Assembly: GCA_025351675.1 (NCBI GenBank)
Contig: JANXVK010000411.1
Location: forward strand, 1-28,677
DNA length: 28,677 nt
From: Rhizobacter sp.
Lineage (GTDB): Bacteria; Pseudomonadota; Gammaproteobacteria; Burkholderiales; Burkholderiaceae_C
Direction: 5' to 3'
Shown: positions 24,235 through 28,677 of the stretch, in pieces
How positions within the stretch are numbered: the first letter of the stretch is position 1
Layout: every line of letters starts with the position of its first letter
Notes under the pieces: generated by a model
What the model was told of the DNA's origin: nothing
Database searches by the model: none
What the model saw: only the letters and a program-made list of their open reading frames with translations
Made by a program: the position numbers and the translations under genes

Positions 24235-25392
24235 ATGACCCGCATCGCTTCCTCGATCCGCACGCTGTTCGGCGCCACCGCGCTGGCTTGGGGCGCCGCC
24301 GCGCAGGCCGACGTCAACATCGGCGTGATCGTCTCGCTGACCGGCCCGGGCGCCTCGCTCGGCATCCCGGCCGACAACACGATCAAGCTCTGGCCGGCCG
24401 AGCTCGGCGGCCAGAAGATCAACCTGTTCGTGCTCAACGACGCGACCGACACGACCACGGCCGCGAAGAACGCGACCAAGCTGATCACCGAGGACAAGGT
24501 CGACATCATCATCGGCCCGTCGCTGACGCCGACCTCGCTCGCGGTGATCGAGGTGGCGGCGCGTTCTGGCGTGCCGGTGATCTCGCTGGCCGGTGGCGGC
24601 GCGATCGTCGAGCCACAAGACGGACCGCGCCGCTGGGCCTTCAAGATGGCGCCGACCGAGACGATCTCGATCAACGCGGTGCTTGACCACATGGTCAAGA
24701 GCAAGGCGAGTACGGTCGCGACGATCGGCATCGCGACCGCTTACGGCGACGGCTTCTCGAAGGCGATCGAGCGGCTCGCGCCGGCCAAGGGCGTCAAGAT
24801 CGTCGCGGTCGAGAAATACGCGCAGGTCGACACCAGCGCAACGCCGCAGGTGCTCAAGCTGATGGCGGCGAACCCCGATGCCGTCTACATCTTCAGCGCC
24901 GGCACGCCGGGCGCGCTGCCGCACGTCGAGCTCGTCAAGCGAGGCTACAAGGGCCTGATCTACCAGACCCAGGGCGTCGCGAACGCCGACTTCCTGCGCG
25001 TCGGCGGCAAGGAACTCGAAGGCAGCTTCATGACGGTCGCGCCGGTGCTGGTCGCCGACCAGTTGCCCGACAGCAACCCGGTCAAGGCGCCGGGTGTCGA
25101 CTACGTGAAGCGCTACGAGGCGAAGTACGGCGCGGGTTCGCGCTCGCTGTTCGGCGCGACCGCGTCGGACGCGCAGCTGTGGCTGAACGCCGCGATCCCG
25201 GTCGCGTTGAAGAAAGGCCAACCGGGCACCGAGGCATTCCGCCTCGCGCTGCGCGACGCGATCGAGGGGCTGAAGGAGTTCGTCGGCACGCAGGGCGTGT
25301 TCAATCTCAGCGCCACCGACCACAACGGCGTCGACGCGCGCAGCCAGGTGATGGTGAAGGTCGAAGGCGGGGCGTGGAAGCTGGTCAAGTGA
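24235..25392 (+). CDS. Branched-chain amino acid-type ABC substrate-binding protein without its own permease genes
   Basis: The 385-residue protein has a signal peptide (about 1-25, cleavage after AAAQA) and a LivK-like type I periplasmic binding fold starting VNIGVIVSLTGPGASLG. Further blocks are KVDIIIGPSLTPTSLAV, GVPVISLAGGGAIV, GDGFSKAIERLAPAKGV and PDAVYIFSAGTPGA. No permease or ATPase genes adjoin it, so it may share a transporter, for example the livHMGF system about 9 kb upstream, or serve as a sensor. It follows the PhyH-like gene after 36 bases and overlaps the DUF3237 start by 4 bases, tying ligand capture to the dioxygenase. It shares only general fold features with the other binding protein in this window. 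Confidence 0.88.
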   Translation: MTRIASSIRTLFGATALAWGAAAQADVNIGVIVSLTGPGASLGIPADNTIKLWPAELGGQKINLFVLNDATDTTTAAKNATKLITEDKVDIIIGPSLTPTSLAVIEVAARSGVPVISLAGGGAIVEPQDGPRRWAFKMAPTETISINAVLDHMVKSKASTVATIGIATAYGDGFSKAIERLAPAKGVKIVAVEKYAQVDTSATPQVLKLMAANPDAVYIFSAGTPGALPHVELVKRGYKGLIYQTQGVANADFLRVGGKELEGSFMTVAPVLVADQLPDSNPVKAPGVDYVKRYEAKYGAGSRSLFGATASDAQLWLNAAIPVALKKGQPGTEAFRLALRDAIEGLKEFVGTQGVFNLSATDHNGVDARSQVMVKVEGGAWKLVK

Positions 25393-25874
25393 TCGGTGGC
25401 GCCGTCGTCGACTTGCTCGGCGTACCAAGGCTCGCGCCGTTTGCCGACTTGGCCGTTACCGTCGACGCGCCGGTCGAGGTCGGCGCGGTCGGCCACGGCA
25501 CGCGGCGCGTGATCGCGATCACCGGCGGCACCTGCATCGCCCGCGACTGGACCGCGCGCGTGCTGCCCGGCGGCGCCGACTTTCAGCTGATCGTCAACGC
25601 GCGCATGGCGCGGCTGGAGGCGCGCTACGTGCTCGAGACCGATGCCGGCGACCGCATCTACGTGCAGAACGACGCGCTGCGCACCGCGACGCCCGAGGTC
25701 ATGGCGAGGTTGATTCGCGGCGAGCCGGTCGAACCGGCGGACGTGTACTTCCGCTGCGTGCCGCGCTTCGAGGTGAGCGCGCCGTCGCTGGCGTGGATGA
25801 TGGAGCGCGTGTTCCTCGGCACCGGCCTGCGCCGGCCGAGCGAGGTCGTGATGCGGTTCTTCGAGGTGCTTTAG
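25389..25874 (+). CDS. DUF3237 family protein
   Basis: The 161-residue protein matches DUF3237, a small beta-barrel-like family: LAVTVDAPVEVGAVGHGTRR, ITGGTCIARDWTARVLPGGADF, then ARYVLETDAGDRIYVQN and VYFRCVPRFEV (quoted in part). The start is a GTG at 25389, overlapping the stop of the binding-protein gene as GTGA. DUF3237 genes often sit next to catabolic oxygenases, but no reaction is established to my knowledge. It ends 8 bases from the convergent LysR gene. Confidence 0.83.
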   Translation: MIGGAVVDLLGVPRLAPFADLAVTVDAPVEVGAVGHGTRRVIAITGGTCIARDWTARVLPGGADFQLIVNARMARLEARYVLETDAGDRIYVQNDALRTATPEVMARLIRGEPVEPADVYFRCVPRFEVSAPSLAWMMERVFLGTGLRRPSEVVMRFFEVL

Positions 25875-25882
25875 GCGCGGCG

Positions 25883-26794
25883 TCAGCCGGTGATGATCGG
25901 CCGCAGCGTGTCGATCTCGTCGACGATGAAATCGAAGAACGCCGAGACGCGCGGCGTCTTGCGCAGCTCCTGGGTGGTCAGCAGGCGCCAAGCGCGTGTC
26001 AGCTCGGGCACGACGTCGATGACGCGCACCAGATCCGGCTCGGCGTCGCCGAGCGCCATCGGCAGCGCGGCGATGCCCACACCGGCCTTCACCGAGTCGA
26101 TCAGGCCGAGCACGCTGTTGCACTGCCCGGCGAGCGCCACGCCCGGCGCCACCTCGCCGAGCCATTGCGAGAGCCGGTGCTTCGCCATCGATTCGTCGAA
26201 ACCGACCAGCGCGTGGCGCGGCAGGTCGTCGATCCGCTCCGGCCGGCCGAAGCGATCGATGTAGCCGCGGCTCGCGTAGACGGCCCACTGCGAGTCGCCG
26301 ATCTTGCGGCCGAGCAGTTCCCCGTCTTCGGTGTCGCCCGAGCGCAGCGCCACGTCGGCGTCGCCCTGTTGCAGATCGAGGTAGCGATCGCTCATCACGA
26401 ACTGCACCCGCAGCCCCGGGTAGCGCGCGTGGAAACGGTCGAGCAGGCCCGACTGCGTGATCCGCAGCACGATCGGTTCCGGGCAGGTCATGCGGATCAC
26501 GCCGGTGGCGTCGGCCTTCAGCGCCGCGAGCTGGTCCTCGAAGCCGTGCACCGCTTGCTCGATGCGCTCGGCGAACGGCAGCATCGACTCGCCGAACCCG
26601 GTCAACCGGTAGCCGCTCGCGTGGCGCTGCACCAGCGACTGGCCCAAGCGCTGCTCGAGCGCGACGAGCCGGCGCTGCACCGTCGACTGGTCGACGCGCA
26701 GTGCACGGCCGGCCGCGAGCGTGCTGCCGTGGCGCGCCACGGCCAGCAGGTATTTCAGGTCGTTCCAGTCGAAGCTGTCCGGGTTATGCGTCAT
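25883..26794 (-). CDS. LysR-family transcriptional regulator
   Basis: The 303-residue protein has an N-terminal winged helix-turn-helix (FDWNDLKYLLAVARHGSTL, ALRVDQSTVQRRLVALEQRLG) and a LysR effector-binding domain (about 90-300) with VIRMTCPEPIVLRI and DSVKAGVGIAALP. The ATG at 26794 has GGGG 5 bases upstream; the frame also opens at a TTG (26812), which is less likely. It is divergent from the haloperoxidase-like gene with 113 bases between them, so it probably regulates that operon and itself. It converges on the DUF3237 gene. Confidence 0.88.
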   Translation of the reverse strand: MTHNPDSFDWNDLKYLLAVARHGSTLAAGRALRVDQSTVQRRLVALEQRLGQSLVQRHASGYRLTGFGESMLPFAERIEQAVHGFEDQLAALKADATGVIRMTCPEPIVLRITQSGLLDRFHARYPGLRVQFVMSDRYLDLQQGDADVALRSGDTEDGELLGRKIGDSQWAVYASRGYIDRFGRPERIDDLPRHALVGFDESMAKHRLSQWLGEVAPGVALAGQCNSVLGLIDSVKAGVGIAALPMALGDAEPDLVRVIDVVPELTRAWRLLTTQELRKTPRVSAFFDFIVDEIDTLRPIITG

Positions 26795-26907
26795 TGCGGC
26801 CCCTGTTTGCAATCCTGCGCCTTACGCCGCGCCACCTCGACCTCTACGCTGATGGCAGATCGGGCCCGCAGTGGGCGCCGAGATGCCATCGAACAGAGGA
26901 GACGCTC

Positions 26908-28235
26908 ATGTCTTGCTTCGCGCTGCCCATGCTGCACCGATACGGTTGCCGCTCTATCCTCGGAGCGGCCGCGCTGCTGCTGAGTGTCGCCGCTTGCGGC
27001 GGTTCGAGCGACGACGAGCCCAGCGTCACGGTCGTGTCGACCGGGCCGAACGTCGTTTCGTACTGGAACGACATCGCCAACAAGACCGTCAACGCGACCG
27101 GCGCGGTCGCGACGACGCCCGAGGAGCAGCGGCCGAGCTATCAGGTCGATCTGGCGACCGTGCATGTCGCGATCTACGACGCGGTGAGCGCGATCGACGG
27201 CCGCTTCACGCCGTTCGCGGTCACGCCGACGGCGCCCGCGGCCGGCGCCTCGATCGACGCGGCAGCGAGCGCCGCGGCCTGGGGCGTGCTGCGCGCGCTG
27301 TTCCCGAACCGCGGCGCGCAGTACGAGGCGGCGTACCAAAGCTACGTCGCGGCGATCCCGACCGGCGATGCAAAAGCCAAAGGGCTGGCGCTCGGCAGCG
27401 AAGTGGCGGCGGCGGTCGTCGCGCTGCGCGCCAACGACGGCCGCAACGTGGTGCTCGCGCCGTACGTGTCGGGCACCGCGCCGGGCAAGTTCCGCAGCCC
27501 GAGCCCGACCCCGTTCAACCGCTTCGTGCCGTTCATCAAGCCTTTTGCGCTGACCCGCGCCGACCAGTTCCGGCCGGCCGGCCCGCCGCCGCTGGCAAGT
27601 ACCGCTTACGCGACCGACCTGAACCAGACCAAGGCGGTCGGCGGCACGGTCAGCACCGAGCGCACGGCCGCGCAGCTCGAGACGGCACGCTTCCACACCG
27701 AAGCGCCGGGGCTGTTCGTCACCCGCAACCTCGGGCGCTTCGCGACCAGCACGACCGACGTGGCCGAGGCGGCGCGCCTGATGGCCCTGATCTATGTCGT
27801 GCACGCCGACACGATCACCGCGTGCTTCGAGGCGAAGTACTTCTACGAGACTTGGCGGCCGCTGAACGCGATCCCGCTGGCCGACACCGACGACAACCCG
27901 GCGACAACCCGGCGACCGCGAGCGACCCGGCCTGGAAGCCGATGTTCCCGACGCCGGCGCACCCCGAGTACCCGGCCGCGCATTCGTGTACCGCGGGCGG
28001 ACTCGGCGAGGCGCTGCGGGGCTACTTCGGCACCCACAAGGTCAGCTACGGCTTCGACAGCACCGTCACGGGGACGACGCGTAACTACGCAAGCACCGAC
28101 GCGCTCGGCGAAGAAAGCGAAATCGCGCACGTCTACGGTGGCATGCACTTCCGCTTCTCGACCGTCGACGGGATCGCGCTCGGCAAGCAGGTCGGGCAGT
28201 GGATCGCGCAGCGGCACTTCGGCCGGCGCCCGTGA
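26908..28235 (+). pseudogene. Vanadium haloperoxidase / PAP2-like lipoprotein gene, frameshifted by an 11-bp duplication
   Basis: The gene opens with GAGGAG and an ATG at 26908, encoding a lipoprotein signal (C30 in SVAACGG). The first frame continues to the vanadate/phosphate motif KYFYETWRP (K310 to P318). At 27891-27912 the 11 bases CGACAACCCGG occur twice in a row; removing one copy joins the first frame to a second one that encodes NPATASDPAWKP, then HPEYPAAHSC (motif 2, H355) and AHVYGGMHF (motif 3, H410), giving a normal protein of 438 residues. As it stands the first frame runs to 28275 without motifs 2 and 3, so the product should be inactive. In motif 3, by my alignment, the usual Arg is His404. 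Intact members oxidise halides or remove phosphate. A sequencing error cannot be excluded. Confidence 0.82.
27891..27912 (+). repeat. Exact 11-bp tandem duplication
   Basis: CGACAACCCGG at 27891-27901 is followed directly by an identical copy at 27902-27912. The extra 11 bases shift the haloperoxidase frame. Deletion of one copy restores it exactly, so the event could be recent and reversible by slippage. Confidence 0.93.
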
Positions 28236-28271
28236 TCGACCCTGGTTCCTGAATCCACATCGAGACCCACC

Positions 28272-28677
28272 ATGAACACACTGCAATCCCGTCTCCTGCT
28301 GCTGACAGCGCTCGGCGCGGCGCCGCTCGATGCGGCGCTGGCCGAACCCACGTTCACCGCCACGGTCAGCGGCTGGACCGCGTTCGAGAACCGGCCGCTG
28401 GTCGGAACCGACCGGGTCGTGGTGCCCGTCGCGCAGCAAAGCGGCGCCAATCGTGCCGAGGCGTCGGGCCAAGGGGGTGGGTCGCTCTCCTACTCGACGC
28501 TCGACCCGACCAACTTCGGCCATACCGGCGCCTACGCCGAAGGCTACGCGTCGGCGGCCCCGGGCCTGTTGCACGTGTTCGGCGGCGTTTTGTCGGTGGC
28601 CACCGATTACTTTCACACGCTCTCGAACCAGTACGCCGCGAGCGGCTACAACGTCTCGTCGGGCATCAGCGCCGCCG
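28272..28677 (+). CDS. Secreted protein of unknown function, 3' end outside window
   Basis: The frame is open from an ATG at 28272 to the right edge, giving 135 residues. Residues 1-24 form a Sec signal peptide (LLLLTALGAAPLDAALA). The visible mature part is rich in Gly, Ser, Ala and Tyr with beta-prone stretches (TFTATVSGWTAFENRPLVG, YAEGYASAAPGLLHVFGGVL), which suggests an exported beta-sandwich-type protein; I recognise no family. It lies 36 bases after the haloperoxidase stop and is probably in the same operon. The frameshifted haloperoxidase frame happens to stop exactly over this ATG (ATGA). Confidence 0.65.
   Translation, partial: MNTLQSRLLLLTALGAAPLDAALAEPTFTATVSGWTAFENRPLVGTDRVVVPVAQQSGANRAEASGQGGGSLSYSTLDPTNFGHTGAYAEGYASAAPGLLHVFGGVLSVATDYFHTLSNQYAASGYNVSSGISAA

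Noticed and set aside
24199..25428. Minus-strand 409-residue frame opposite the second binding protein
   Set aside because: Arg/Asp/His-rich shadow; the plus strand encodes a clear signal peptide and periplasmic binding fold.

Overview
The window is very GC-rich, with codon third positions almost always G or C. Intact branched-chain-type ABC transport genes, a DUF2164 gene, an NAD-type gnd and a Burkholderiales-style GC-rich intergenic repeat all point to a betaproteobacterium of the order Burkholderiales (Sphaerotilaceae/Comamonadaceae-like). This assignment rests on gene content and style only; there is no rRNA, tRNA or species marker here. I see no CRISPR array, insertion sequence, phage gene or tRNA.

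Layout. (1) 1-4300, minus strand: an apparent operon of a VOC/glyoxalase protein, an OPT-family transporter (GTG start overlapping the VOC stop), a CitE-like CoA-ester lyase, and a beta-propeller/sodium:solute symporter fusion that runs off the left edge. (2) 4377-5495, plus: a zinc deacylase of the succinylglutamate desuccinylase/aspartoacylase family, divergent from that operon. (3) 5679-8256: a short accessory island whose codon use looks less GC-biased by eye. It holds a membrane-anchored Mrr-type nuclease with a zinc finger, a PLD-like protein with a winged-helix-like tail, and a FitAB/VapBC toxin-antitoxin pair with a palindrome over its likely -10 box. (4) 8344-11092: a microsomal-type epoxide hydrolase, a shortened hotdog thioesterase and a MetE-like methyltransferase. 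(5) 11189-15813, plus: a complete livKHMGF-type ABC importer operon. (6) 15859-17422, minus: a serine/threonine dehydratase, DUF2164 and a small Arg-rich protein. (7) 17512-19176, plus: gnd and a small lipoprotein.

(8) 19215-22139, minus: a 974-residue class III cyclase-like/STAND ATPase/TPR signalling protein whose cyclase domain lacks the usual catalytic Asn. (9) 22377-25874: a LuxR-type regulator divergent from a three-gene operon of a phytanoyl-CoA dioxygenase-like enzyme, an orphan periplasmic binding protein and DUF3237. (10) 25883-28677: a LysR regulator divergent from a vanadium haloperoxidase-like lipoprotein gene broken by an exact 11-bp tandem duplication, then the start of a secreted protein.

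Overall this is a catabolic and transport region with a small defence-like insertion. Its most unusual elements are the nuclease/PLD/toxin-antitoxin island, the 11-bp duplication that separates the haloperoxidase from two of its three active-site motifs, the degenerate cyclase-STAND protein, and the regulator-flanked dioxygenase/binding-protein/DUF3237 module.
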